Origin: Plutella xylostella
Lineage: Eukaryota > Arthropoda > Insecta > Lepidoptera > Plutellidae
Reading direction: 5' to 3'
DNA length: 64,000 nucleotides
NCBI RefSeq assembly: GCF_932276165.1
Contig: NC_063983.1
Coordinates: forward strand, 6,579,501-6,643,500
The notes below the pieces were generated by a model. The model saw only the letters and a program-made list of their open reading frames with translations, was not told the DNA's origin and made no database searches. The position numbers were made by a program, and so were the translations under genes. Below, piece after piece: positions 23,162 to 36,575 of the stretch. Each line of letters opens with the position of its first letter. The first letter of the stretch is position 1.

Positions 23162-25370
23162 CATTATTTACCAGGGTCCAGACATTTGTCAATCAAACGT
23201 CATAGCGCTCATACTATAGTTTGAAAAAAACCACCAGAAAAGTTTCAAATTCCCACCACACCATTCGTTTACCATTACCATACACACGATTACAAGATTC
23301 GCTATCAGCTTTAAAAACAAACCGTTACTACCCAACCGGAGCCCTTAGCAGCATAATGAAATAATTTGCAACACTTTATTATCAACATTGCAATAATGAA
23401 AATAAAACTTATCGACTTAGCGGGTGGTAATCAAGTAATGAACACGAATGTATCGAATCGACATCGGTCTCGAAAGTGGACCTTAACGCGTTGCTTTAAA
23501 GGGGGTTTAGACGCGATTCCTGTGAAATTAAAATGTTTATCTCGCATTCTCGGTGTTAACACAATCACTCGGGTTGTAAGCTAATTCCTCACTAATTGAT
23601 GCTCTCTTAAGCCCGCGCTGAGCGCGTGTGCGCGTTAAAATAACGTTTATTGTGCTTACAATGTTTATTGAATTGAGCTTATATTTGTAGTGTAAATTGG
23701 ATGCCTTTATTAACGCCTCGAACTGCGTTAATAATTGAAATGGCCGTCTTAAAGTTTCGTTACTACTTTAGTCTACATTGTAGATGTAGGTATTTTGTTT
23801 TATTTTTTCTTTTCTTTTTCAGTTCATACATTACAGTTAGTTACATTGTTTATGTTTATCAAATTAAGATTAAAGTCAAATTTATCAAATAAAAGCAAAT
23901 TCCATACGTATTCTCTGTTAAAAAGAAACCCGGATTGACACATATTAATTCGGCGTGTTTTGCGCGAACAAGAAAAAGCCGCACATAAATTACGAATGCA
24001 AACAAACAAAAACGGCAATTTCCCGACGAAATAAAAATAAACGTCAAAAACGCGAGAGTCGCGGGCGCATGTCGCGAGGACTCCTTTTTGTTTCCACAAC
24101 ACTTTTTACAGGTATTGTAACGATGTGTTTCTTAACCGAGGCCTTAGAGTAAGGTAGAGTAAGGTCTGATGTTGGTACACCTAACATTATACAAATGGTT
24201 CACGAACCAAGTCGGAGTGACGTTTCATCCGTTCCATGTATTGTGTCAGCAGCTTTATCGCCCTAGCTCTTCCGTTCACCAAAGTGACAAACTATGGTTT
24301 TATTCCGACTCTTTAGTGTTTGTCACCGAATATCATACAAAATCTATCCTGATTCAATTCTTCAAAATTTAAACTTAGAACACCATGACAAAATGCCCCC
24401 ACCATCGTAATTCGTTGCACCTTTAACCACACTTCATCACACAATTAAATAACTCTACAGAAAGGGTATTGATGGCCATTATAGGGCCTATTGTTGCGGC
24501 GCGATGCACAATAACGCACTTAAGACCGTTTAGAAGAAAAAAAGAAATCACCACCAACCACGAACGCTGAACGGCAAAAAGATACAATCCGTTAGAATAC
24601 ATTGATCGAGTTACAATGCTGCGTGGATAAGTGCGTCAAAGTTTATAAGCTATAGTCGGGCATCGATGTACAACAATTTTGTGAGTTGGTGGAGAGATCG
24701 TTGGCTGTGTAGGTCACCAGAACCAATTGCAAGGAAGAAAGCCGACAGTGTCTGTCTATGTATTATGAATGTTATGCATTGTAGTTGATGCTTTTGAGAT
24801 TTGGTGGCCGATGTGATGAAAGGATTGTGATCTATCTATCATGTTTAATATTATTACTATGAAATATGTGGGCGATACCGCGGTATGGGATTTATTGACA
24901 TGAAGATGCGATTCTCATTCAATCTGGTTCAGTGTTTTGTGATGTTACTACTTACCTAAGTAACACAGTAAAAAGATCTGTATAATTATAATTTATCTTG
25001 CTATTTCATGTTAATCCTACCTAAGTTACAAAAATTATGTTCAAAAAATAACGCTATTTTTGTTACTTATGGTTTTTAATTCTATAATTCTAAACAGTCA
25101 GTGAGTAGGTCACCTGAAAAATAAAACCAATAATAGCCGGAAGAAATCAACAATGAAAAGCCTACATAGCTGGCATTCCACCGCCAAGGAATTCCCAACA
25201 TCATCCAACTGCTCCAGATCTAAGAGCAATCCAAACCAAGATGGCGTCTAACCCTAATGACCTGACAGGTCGACGGCAGAGGAGTTTGGACTATAAATGT
25301 AATATTATTAAAGTTCGATCGCGGTTCGAACTGTATGACAGTTGATTAAAGGGGACCGCAAGGTTGGACT
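23162..25370. other. Intergenic; no gene seen
   Basis: No gene supported. A less AT-rich block at about 23430-23650 has no recognisable product and could be regulatory. Confidence 0.5.
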
Positions 25371-25588
25371 TGGGGGGTCACTCTCTGAATCGACGAACGA
25401 ACGAACGAGAACTGTCATGCAATCGGCACGCCTATAACGATGATATAGAGTCAAGGTTAGCGCTACAGTTTTGCTTTTCCTAAGCTTCGGAGCGCTGCGT
25501 TATCCACGGCTCTGTCTCGTAGTATTAAGCATGCCGATGACGTGACTATTCGGGTTCGTTCGTTCGTGGATGTCGAGAGTGGCCCCTG
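25371..25588. repeat. Imperfect foldback with ~65-bp arms
   Basis: Left: GGGGGGTCACTCTC, then CGAACGAACGAACGAGAACTG and CATGCAATCGGCACG. Right, reverse-complemented: AGGGGCCACTCTCGACATCC, then CGAACGAACGAACC and CGTCATCGGCATG. The arms are diverged and the target duplication is unclear. It is probably an old MITE and has no coding role. Confidence 0.55.
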
Positions 25589-28569
25589 TCTGGCGCGCGG
25601 CGGGTGCGGCCCTGCGGGGGGCCCACTGATGATTGTATTTAAAATAAATAAGTACCTCAATGAACGATTGTCCGCGGGTCCAAACGCGGCGTGCTTTATG
25701 GGCATAAGGACTTTTTTTCGATAATTTATGCCTTCAGCTTGCAAGGTTAGGTATGGGTTATAGGATACATAAACACTACGTATGTATGTAGGTACTTACT
25801 TTGGAGACATAGAACAGCTGTTGACCGTCCGCCATGTTTTTGTACAATAGGAGGTTTACGGAAGGTGTATAGTAGGGTCCAGCCAACTTTAACATATCAA
25901 GGTTTTACGAATCAGTTGGAGAGATTGATTGTTTATGAATAAAGTTTTTTCTGACATTTGCTTATAGGTCTCCCGTAACTTTTATGAATAAGACCGTTAG
26001 AATATCGGTGATGAAATACTATAGCTGGTCTAAGGTTAGCCATCGCGGTGGAAGGAGAGCCAGTCAGAATAATGTTAGTCGCTTACTGCCCAGGTCCAGG
26101 TTCAGTGAAATTATATAAATATTTTTTTAGAGAAGGATAGTTGCAAAAAGTTTTATTCTTACTGCATTTAGAACATGATTTTATCAATATCGTTGAACTA
26201 TTCTGTTTTTTATGGTTTTCTTTTCAGGGATATTACAGTTACTCGCAATATTACAGCAATATTACAATTATTTGAAACCCCTTTTTATTTCGAATATAAA
26301 AGGTAGCGATTATCAAAGCAACTGCTCGAAATCACTTAGTAATAAACCCTTAAATATAGGTTCTGTTTGACGAACACAGGGTGGTAAACTACAAATAAAT
26401 GGCCGCCCAAATTAAAAGCTCATTAAATCAGTAACCCATAGAAAATAAATAGTGAACAAAACATTAAATGGCACCCTTGCTTTTTAAGGGTGTAACAGCC
26501 AAGGTTTATTCCCAACCAATGGTGATAAAAGGAAACGGCTAGATTTATAATACTTTCCCAGAGAAAAAAAAATACTGTTGTTATCAATAAAAAAGAATAA
26601 AGTCTTATTATATTTAGAAAATAATGATTTCAATTAGTTGTATTTTTTTTATATTATACCTATACTTATTATAGGTTTACAATATAAAATATATCATTAA
26701 TTGAAAAGGTTTTAGTATAATCCTTATAAACCTAGTTTATAGTCTATTATATATTATTTTCTTTTAATAATACAAACATGAAGAAAATTTGTGTGTGGTA
26801 CAAATTTTCCCTACTATTTAAAGCATTAATTAATTTATAGTATAGGTAGGTAATAATTGTAATAACAAACATATTTTAAAAATATCATAATACAATATTA
26901 ATAAGTTTGGAATGGCCTTACAATACACACCTGCCAAAGCGTATGAATGCATTTATAATGCTTTTATAATTTTCCAAAAACCTTATAGACACCACATTAA
27001 TGTGTGGTTTTGCTTTTTTCAGTGTGGTTTTCATTAGTGTCATGATTTTTAAGGTAGTAATCATTTCGGGTAGTCAAACGCTTCGATTATGGAAACGACA
27101 TAATATTACAGTCTCATAGTGATTCAACAGGGCTTTAATGTCCTCTAACAGTTGGGGTGAGGACACCTGTAATTATGTAATAGGTTCGTTTATTAGATAG
27201 GTAGTAAAATGGCCGCAGGGTGAACGGGGAAAGAAAAAACGTACTTAGCTTTTTTAGGTTCAGTTTTTAACTTAGCCCCTTTATTCATAGAAAAGTTATT
27301 GTTTTTGAGAATCTGAGAAGGATTTATTGTAGCTATTGAACTATTTTGTCCCTCTCTATCAAAGAACAAATATTCTTTGACAGAGAGGGACACTTGTATT
27401 TAGTTGGATATAACTTACTATACTATCAAAAATCTATATTCGCTGATGCTTTTAGATAGCACATTCTTTGATTCGTTTTAAAATACATGGTAGCATTAAA
27501 AGATACGGAATAAAGCGAATTCGATATAAATATTAACCGGCACGCCTCTCTATAATAAAACCGTGTACACATAAGGTTTATAGAAAGAGACAATAATTCA
27601 CCGAATAATAAATTTTACTGCAGCCCTTCTCAGGAACTGCAAACATCGTTCCCGCTAAGTAGAAACTTGTGTATGTTTATTTTTTGATAGGACTCATGTG
27701 TAAGCAGCCAGCGCGTGCTTTTTTTCTTTTTTTTTTTGTACAATAAAAGAGGTGGCTTTACTTTAAGTTATTGTTTCACGGAATCAAGGTCTCTCGTGTT
27801 TCGCGTAACTAATCCTTTGTTTTTATTGTTATTTTGTATACATACGGAGAAAGGTGGAAGTGTAAAAGGCTGCGTTTAAAACTAAAGCAATGCATGTAGC
27901 ATGCATGGGATGGAGCCATTAAGGTGTACAAAAGCTCAGGGTGAGGTCAGAATTTTATAAGAACTAAAAAACCACGTTATCTTAGTGAATGCCTGTAAGT
28001 GTTATGTTTAAAAGAAAAGGAAAAAGAAACTCATGCGTAATTTTAAATAGACTGCAAAGGTGAAAACAATATGGTATTGTTTAAATGGGTATGTCCATGT
28101 TTCCAGAGAAAAAAATGTTAGTGGTTTGTTTGAAACATGACATGAAAAAAAAACACTCATCTACATTACATAGCAGGTAAGTATGTGGTATGAAAATAAA
28201 GCCTCCGATGCACTTAAACAATCTTTATTTATTTTATTTGCACCCAAAATCAAGAGATCAATATTTCGTGCTAAACACCATATTTACAAGAGAACTTCAT
28301 AAAAGGAAACAACATAGACAATACTTCTACTACTCTATGTCCCTAAATCCTACAGGTATATATTATTACAATTGCAGGTAGTTATGTAGAGGTAGGTAAG
28401 TTAAAATTGAATTTGACTAATGCAATCCAATAAAGGCACGACGCGTCGCCACCGCTATATTAAAATGTCGACGCAATTTTTATACGTCCATGCAGTCAGT
28501 GCGCATAATGTATTCTTATCTTATATTATTAATTTATTTTAACATCAAAACAAAGAAAAACGTGGTAAA
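25589..28569. other. Intergenic; no gene seen
   Basis: No gene supported. It contains the hairpin listed at 27350-27397 and long AT-rich stretches (26560-26900). Confidence 0.5.
27350..27397. repeat. Short hairpin with ~18-bp stem
   Basis: GTCCCTCTCTATCAAAGAA and its near-complete complement TTCTTTGACAGAGAGGGAC are separated by about six bases, with one mismatched position. It may be the relic of a small MITE or another inverted repeat. The loop is short for a typical animal pre-miRNA and no flanking stem extension is seen. Confidence 0.5.
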
Positions 28570-28772
28570 TCCTTACTTTTATATTATAAATGCGAAAGTA
28601 ACTGTGTCTGTCTGTCTACCTGTTACTCTTTCACGCCTAAAATACTGAACGGATTTGAATGAAATTTCGTATACATAATTATGTTCTAAACCCTGAGAAA
28701 CAAAATACTTTTTATCCCGGTATTCCCACGGGAAAACTTTTTAAGGCGAAGCAAAGCTCGCGGGAACAGCTA
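28570..28772 (+). mobile_element. Lep1-like non-autonomous Helitron
   Basis: Second copy of the family at 9525. It starts TCCTTAC after an A and shares ATATTATAAATGCGAAAG, the CTGT run, CCCACGGGAAAACTTTTTAAGG and GCGAAGC blocks. The last bases read GCTATT instead of CTAG, so the 3' end is mutated. It is more diverged than the other two copies. Confidence 0.65.
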
Positions 28773-29844
28773 TTAAACTTTAAGTGAATTTATCCGATTT
28801 TCCATCAGATTTTAAAAAAAATATCTTATTGCTCAGTTCTCACTGAGGACAGTAAGTATTTCATTCTGTGCCGACAAAAGTGTTCCTGAACCTGAAATTC
28901 AAATGGCCATGAGCATTGTATTACCGCATACCACAAGTTGACCCCTCACCCTTCCCCCCTCACCCCTTCCCATTTCCCCTTTCCCCTTATGCATGAGCGG
29001 GCCGACCGAGATTATGCAGCCTTTTTATTGTTATTTTGTCCCGCACAGATACCTTTTACATCGTCCGATCAATTACTGAAGTGTGCGAATGGTGCCGTGG
29101 TAATAGTGTGGATGCACCTTAGTGGCACAGGTTTCTTGTTCATACATGAGATGTATTTTGCTCTGGCTGGCGCTACAGACCTTAATTTGTGGTATTCCTT
29201 TACCAAACGGTGGCGGTAGCTTAGGTATCCTTCAAGTGAGCTAGACCTGTGAGGGAAAGACAGCCTTCCAAAACATCTAAAGGGACGGAGTACTCTTGGA
29301 CTCCTATAAGTGTGCTATGTTACGATGATTGTGAAAGGACTCCGTTCACACCAGTGTGGTCAAATGAATATGATTGGTGAAAACCAAACGCATACATAGC
29401 AACGTAGCATAGCACATCTCTGGTGGAAAAGCAGGTGGTCAAATGGCTCATCCCTTAAAATAACAAAATATGGATAAATGGAGTGTTAGTGCACAAGAAA
29501 CATCTCGACATATAAAAACCCACATTTACCACTGAGCTCTAATTTTCAACTAGGTCGGTTAGAAGATTTGTTGTGACTATTTATTGGTACAATGGTTGTC
29601 ATTACGTTGAGCTTAAAACGGTTGGACAGTAAAGAAATTGCGGTCATTTTTTGTATGTGGCACACTATCCTGTCCGTATATTGTTAATCTGAGGCTCATC
29701 CACACTACGCCAGCGTCAAAGCGCGCAGCCCACGCGCCCTGATTGCGCTCTCCTTGACATTCGTGCGACTGTGTCTGGGGGTCACTCTATATTATGACAA
29801 AAAACGAAGATTCGTAGCGCATCTGCGAAAGCCTTGACCCTATA
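28773..29844. other. Intergenic; no gene seen
   Basis: No gene supported. It contains the pyrimidine tract at 28939-28987. Confidence 0.5.
28939..28987. repeat. C-rich pyrimidine tract
   Basis: About 49 bases almost free of G, with repeated CCCC, CCCTT and CCCCCC runs on the + strand, so G-runs on the - strand. It could form a triplex, G-quadruplex or i-motif. No gene is adjacent. Confidence 0.6.
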
Positions 29845-29970
29845 CAGGGTGTTGCAAAAAGGGTATACTAAGGCGAAAACAACATTTTGAAAATCTGATT
29901 TCAGTTTGGGCTTACATATACCATGCTGCACATGCTGGTTTCGGCTTAGTATACCCTTTTTGCAACACCT
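29845..29970. mobile_element. TA-flanked MITE, family B
   Basis: Left CAGGGTGTTGCAAAAAGGG with TATACTAAGGCGAAA is inverted against TTTCGGCTTAGTATACCC with TTTTTGCAACACCT on the right. TA precedes the left end. Arms are about 32 bp. It is the better-preserved of the two copies. Confidence 0.75.
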
Positions 29971-32900
29971 TTATTAAACGTTTCGATTGCACGACAACTC
30001 TCGTTATTTTTTTCTTAGTATAGGGTAACCCTCTCTCTCGCGATGCGTTCTCGACGAACAATCACATCTCCTGGGTATTGTACCTACAGTTGAAAATGAA
30101 CTGTGTCGTAGTTGGAATGTAGGGTTTTTTTGAAATGTAACAACGACGTTTGGCAAAGGTCAGGTATAGGGAAATTGAAAACGTTTATCTATGTACAGTT
30201 AAACGCAACAAGCTTATAATGAAATATTACATATTGATTTTATTAATAATAAATATAATTATGTACTTAATAAAAAAATAAGGAAAAGGTTACTCCCAGA
30301 TAAATATCCTGTAAATAGATTTCCACTAAAATACTCTGGTAGCTAAATAATCAAGTAAGTACATCATAATAATATTTGTGATGTCAGCAGTTCATATTAC
30401 GATGTCATCTTTAGGTCTTAAAGTTAGCGTATTCAATAAAATAACATTATAATGTGAATGCCAACTGAATAGCAGAAAACTTAACTGGCGGGACCCAACA
30501 AACATGCGCCCATATTCCAGACGAAAACCATCTACGAGATAATTCTCAAATACCAATAAAACTTATCTGCGTACAACGAAACCGCACACCGAGCTTCGAA
30601 TCTTTCCAATCAATGCTAGGCGATAAGATAACCGAGACAACGACAGGTACCCTCCAGCCACAGTTGCTTGGTCTTTCGATGTCGATGATTCCCTTGCCTA
30701 TGGTTGTGAATCGGGAGGTCAAGAGGTTCTGGTCTTTGGTAACAAGATGTTGGAAGTTTAATTAGTATCTTTGGTCACCGTCGGGGCAGATTAAGGGTCT
30801 CCTTCATCAGCTGTAGCTTTCTGCATGAGAGCTCGCGTCGGCGCCTGCGCCAGACACAGTTTTATCAATATATACGTTCATATTTCGTATCGGATTACCG
30901 GGTACACTTTGCTAGTCGTGTTTTCGTTTTTTGAGTTGATCTATCAGTGTTAAAAGAACGATGCAAATAATGACAAAACTCAGCTTGATGTGAGTTTTTT
31001 TGTTCCCTTTAAACATAGGTACTTTCGTTTAAGCTCGATGAATAGGAACTTTCTCCTGCGAAGTCCCACGGGAAATCAAGCGAATGCGCGTTTACTTTTA
31101 ACCGAGCAAATGGAAAAGCGAACAAAAACTAAAAGTCACTTCCTTAATCCGTGTCCTACTGAGTTTCACTAAATCCCTTTTCACTGTTTATTTTGAAGGG
31201 ATAGTTGTCCAGATGTATGAAATTAAAACCGCTTAGCAGGTAACTTTGTAAACACTGACGAATTTGTAAATATCCCGAAAGTCAAATCCCTTTAAAATAA
31301 ACAGGCTGTTGGTGTCCTTTACTTATTTATAATAAGATTAGAAACCGCCTGATACCACGTTCGCGGTATTAACGGCATCCCCGGGATTAAAATCTGCGAC
31401 AAAAATATTTTTTTTAATTTAAGCTAGATGGGATTAAAACCTAAGCAAAGGTACCGAGGCTTTACTTATTTGTATTTAGGCAAAGCCTGTTAAAATAGCG
31501 ATATTATCCAATGACGGTAGCCGTTTTTTGCTAATCTTAAACTGTCGTAAATCATTAAAAAATCATTGTCAAAGAAAAGCTGTAAATCCATTGGTGCAAA
31601 CATTGGACCTATTGTTCATTTTGTTTCCTGAAAAGAAATAATATCCTGGGTGGGATTATTTCTAAAACAGTTAGATAGTTATAGAAATATTGATTGAATT
31701 TTGACTAAGCGGGTTGTCTGTTTTGGGTTTACGCGGACACTAATGTATTTTTTGTATAAAAAGATGAAAAAATATAGTTTAACTGTATTTTAAGCTTTTT
31801 CTATCAAAATGTTCCGTTGGATTTTTTATGAATATAAGTTTTTATGTGTTATTTCTTCTCGAAATTGGCAGTGGCGCGTAATATTATTATATTGAATTCT
31901 ATAAGTATAGTAATTTGATTGTTATGGAGTGTGTCATAAATATTGAAATATTTTTTCCATCTAACTAAAAAGCTGTAAGTAGGTACCTATACCTAAGTGG
32001 TATAACTTGGCCTAAGTTATTATATGACTAAAAACTGCAAGCGTGATATTTTGTAGATCTGTCACTATTTCCATATGATGGGGATGACGGGTCTTTAGAA
32101 TAAAGTAGCAATAATAAGTTTTTTGGTAACTAACTTTGCTATTAGTAATTTAATAAAATTGTGGTACATAAAAGGACTGAGGTATCACCACACGTTTCAT
32201 TTCCTGGTGAAAAACTTAAAACCCTAAAGCAATGAAGCTATTACCGCAACTTTTAAAACATTTATTTGTTTAAAGATTTTTTTCCACAACTGGGAAACCC
32301 ATTGAGTTGTCAAAACCGGAAAGCGACACTAAATATCGGTTTTAAAAACATTGAGGTCCGTCTCGGTGGTCCCTTATCTGGAGTGACGTCTCAAAAAGCA
32401 CACCATTGGGCATTTCACCTTTTTTATTGCTACACTCTTCGCAACCATTCGTTTACCACCGTCACTGACCCGCAACTTCAATATCTAAACCACCTTAAGA
32501 CTTACATCGTACGGTTGAATCTATGTTGGAGTATAAACAGTGAAATGGGCCTAATAAAGTGGTTTCCTTTTATCTCCGTCTACTTTCTCACCTTTTTACG
32601 ACTTCATACGTGTGGTTCGAAGTGTCGTAGATATAATTATCGATTAGGTAATGTTATCTGTACCGATCTTTTGTCTTCCGGTGTTCCTTTTGTTGATTTT
32701 AGGTTGGTTTCGGTTTGGGGAAGGTAATTTGTGGTTTAAATGTGACGTGATATACCAGATTTTGGGGTCTGTTAAAATGGATTCACTTTTTTACTATTAT
32801 TTCACTTTTTCACAGGACTATTTTTTTTTTACTTTATTCCCTTGTTGATATAAAATAGGAGTTAGAATCAGACTCAAATTATATTATATTATATATTCAT

Positions 32901-33049
32901 TAAATAGTTAACACACTACCAGACATTGAACTCTGAAATTAACTACCGAACAGTTAAGGATTGTTATGAAACTGACCATAAACGTATGTAAATAAGCCTT
33001 AACTTGAAAAAAAAACAGCATCTGACATACATATACCTTATAGTATACA
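29971..33049. other. Intergenic; one unrecognised 153-codon ORF
   Basis: No gene is supported with confidence. The longest open frame outside genes and transposons is here (32266-32727, + strand, 153 codons). It matches no family I know, has no obvious domain, and no splice or poly(A) context was identified. It is treated as chance or as an old repeat. Confidence 0.4.
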
Positions 33050-33898
33050 CTAGAGATGCCACGAATATTCGGCAAGTATTCTGTATTCGGCCTATTCGCC
33101 CAGTTTTTTCAGTATTCGGTATTCGGTATTCGGCCGAATAGTAAGTAGTTTTCGGCCGAATACCCAATACTTAAAAAAGTAGCAAATATCTCAAAAGAGA
33201 ATTAAAAAAATAAAAATCGAAACATTTAACTATCAATCATTAATTGCGAAAACCTGAATACAACATCAGTATTTTTAATATTTAAAATTAATTAAAGCCA
33301 ACTTGTGATGAATAAAGACAAGTTTTTCGGTATTTGTTCGTAAGAGACGATTGCGCTTTTCTTCGTAAAAATATATAATATAATATATAATATGTGGGGA
33401 CATCTCACACACGGCCATCCGACCCCAAGCTAGGCAGAGCCTGTGTTATGGGTATCGGACAGCTGATATATTTACACAAATACATAGATAGATAGATACT
33501 AAATATAAATATCAACACCCAAGACCCGAGTACAAATATCTGTCTTTTAAACAAATATCTGCCCCAGCCGGGAATCGAACCCGGGACCTTCAGCTCAGAA
33601 GTCAGGGTCACTAACCACTACGCCATTCGGTCGTCATATAATACCTGCTACTGAGACACAAGTATTTTTTAGCAAAATAGTTTAGGTTTGACTACTGATT
33701 CGAGTTGGTTGGCCACCAGTTGTATGGATCTGCCGTAAGCTTAAAAATAACACTTTTTAAATAAAACTTCAACTTATTGAATTATACTGGATCACCTGCC
33801 GAATATTCGGTGGCCGAATATTCGGTATTCGGCTGCGCACGCCGTGCGAATATTCGGTATTCGGTATTCGGCCAAATCACTATTCGTGGCATCACTAG
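33050..33898. mobile_element. hAT-like non-autonomous element with ATTCGG repeats
   Basis: The ends CTAGAGATGCCACGAATA and, inverted, CTAGTGATGCCACGAATA differ by one base. They are flanked by an 8-bp near-duplication (agtataca at 33042-33049, actataca at 33899-33906). An 8-bp duplication and TAGAGATG-like ends fit the hAT superfamily. Both sub-terminal regions are packed with ATTCGGTATTCGG and GGCCGAATA units, probable transposase binding sites. There is no transposase ORF. A family 1 SINE sits inside (33393-33635). Confidence 0.75.
33393..33635 (-). mobile_element. tRNA-derived SINE, family 1 head with a different tail
   Basis: The head on the - strand is the same as at 14627 and 17577, through CAAATATCTG and CAAGACCCGAG. 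The remainder differs: a GATA-rich stretch followed by CAGCTGTCCGATACCC and CTAGCTTGGGGTCGGATGG. A perfect ATATAATA duplication at 33385-33392 and 33636-33643 fixes the borders. It is younger than the hAT-like element it sits in. Confidence 0.8.
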
Positions 33899-33906
33899 AC
33901 TATACA

Positions 33907-36575
33907 CTAGACACGCAATTCTCTTGCAGACAATAAGTTAGTGACAAACGGACAATAATTCAGCAGCGGGGCTAATCTGAGCTTCTTCAGTGAAGAAACA
34001 AATGCGCATATCGTATTAGGGATCCGTATCGCATTGCGAGAAACCCTTAAATATGTGCATCTTATTGAATACTTGCATTCCTATAAAGACGTCAAACTAA
34101 AGTAGCGTTGGCAATTAAATACGCTATACCGGGGTTTTCTTTTACAGTGTTAGGTGATTTTTTTTTGTGTAGATTAAGACAGGTGTTAAACCTGTGTAAA
34201 ATAGTGGCATTTTGCCATAAAGACTGCGACTTGCGTAAACTATGTAAAATGTGTCTATGTTTACAGGGTTTAGTATAAATAAATGACATCCTGATAAAAA
34301 TAACCACACATTGGTAAAACTAAACCACAGCAACTCAATTTTAAATTTATCAATATAAGATAGGTAGTGGAATATAATTTTGGTTTCACTTACTACTAGC
34401 TTCTACAAATCAATCTAGGTACGGAAATGGAAATTTTCTCTGCTATCGGTACATAGTTAATGTTGATACAGTTTATGTGATTCGCAATCAAGACGCCTCT
34501 TCGGCCGCCGCCGGTGTCGGATCACTCGCTTGCACTCGCCTACGGTCACATCAACTATCTCACCCACCCGTAGATAACATATCACTTCACAGTGATTGAT
34601 AGGCTTGGAGAATATTTCCGAAATATGTAAACTGGTATGATTGGCATTAGGTTCAATAAAAAATTGTAACAATTTACGATAAAATAAATAATTAAAGGGA
34701 ACCTAAAATTCAAGAGAACATCTTTTTCTTCAGCGTCAAAACTACATAGTTGAACTGAGACATGTGTGGAGTACCACACTATGCTTTAAGGTTCTAGGAA
34801 AAAATTGTGGAAAAAGAAATCCAGAAGATAAGTTTATAGAAGTAGAGGTATCGGAAAATACCCACCATCATTACACATGATGACTCATGCCATTTGGAGG
34901 TGTGAACTCAAATAAGTGGCATCGGTGATCCGTGTAATGGATGACTATTTCGGCACAGTGTGGGTGGACAGCTTAACTAGTCGAGTAGACGAGTAGACGA
35001 TATATCACGAAGTGTTGCAGGCGTCACTCAAACTGTGACGAAATGGCAGAGGCGTTGGTAGAAACGAACGTAACAGGAGTTAAATACCTAAAAGAAAAAT
35101 ATTGCAAAAATCATAAAATACCGGTCTTAGGGAGAGATGGATCCTACAGTAGAATACCTATTTAACTGATGGTGATGATGATGAATTCAGATAATGATTA
35201 AAAAATCTACTTTAGTACATGATTAAACATCAACTTAAATATTATACATTTTCAACGTTAAAACATAATATATTTTGTGTCCTTTTTATGAATGAAGTTA
35301 TACCCTTATTTATTATTATTAAATATAGCTCATCAATCTCATTAACTTTTTCTGTTTCGACTAGTGTTTATTTGAGTAACTTAAAACCATTTAAATCGGG
35401 TCACTAACCGATTACTGAGCAGACAAATTGATCAATAATCACGCTTGTCGAGACGAATGCAGCAAAAAATTTGCTCTAGAGGTATAACCACTCACTTCAC
35501 GCTGACCCTTACATGGAAGATGCTCTTATGGTTTAAGGTTTGGACTCGTGAAATTTAATTTCCACTGTATTTTAAATGAAACAGTTTTAAGCTATCGTTT
35601 AGATAGCCACAGATAATACCATGTTTGCCCAGTGCCCACACATTACATATTTTGACTAGTAACACATAAATTTATTACAACAATGCACCTCTGAAAAAAG
35701 TACAATATTACAAGATTTTAATGTAAGTACCTAATGTTTAACGTAAACCAATTTAAATTAGGCCCAAAATAATACCATAGGAACAATACTCTCGTCTTAT
35801 TTGGCTCAAGTTAAATGACGGAACGTAACGTAGTGATCGTTACGTCCATTATACAGTAAAACAAAAAAAAACTAAATGATAAAACAATAGAGTTGCAAAG
35901 ATAGCCCCAGACCACATAAACCTGTGTCTATGAAAACTAACCATATTTTTTTGTCCCAAATGTTTCCGATAATCATGTCACACGTTTTTTTTCGAAAACC
36001 ACACAGGACAAAATGGCGTTACAGTCAGATTATCATAGTCTATGGTCGGATTATTACTTAATTTTTTCATCTGTTCCTACCTGGCGACGGACCCAAGATC
36101 ATAGATAAACTGTGAATTGGTCTGCAATTACCACTATAACTTGCCCTTTATATTCTTCCAGATACCTAGTGAATGACGGTCTAACTTCCCTAGACAACTT
36201 ATACAAATTAATAAGGCAAGCAAGCTTCTTAACCAGTTGAATACTTTGAGTATTATACTTATTAGAGATTTGTCGAAATATTTTCATAAGTAGAACCGTT
36301 TGGACTAATATTTGTTTGTTGATTGAGATAATAGTCTGATATGTGTTCAACATTTTTGTTTGTTGTTATGACATTTTTTATTTATTTAGACTTGAAGCTT
36401 AAGGGTGGATTTCAACAAGTCCTAAAAAATCTTCATTTCCGTGGACTTTTTTATCTTTAGGTTTTTAATATAAAAAAACGCTTTTATTAAAGTTTATGTT
36501 AATGTTAGTGTTCTTACTTAATGGCTAGCAGATAAGTTAAAAACTTAACGAGATACAGATGATTAAAAATTTCGT
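33907..36575. other. Intergenic; no gene seen
   Basis: No gene supported. There is a short GC-rich patch at 34495-34570. Confidence 0.5.

Noticed and set aside
33530..33635. tRNA gene on the - strand (also at 14780-14885 and 17730-17838)
   Set aside because: The sequence recurs three times with SINE bodies and target duplications.
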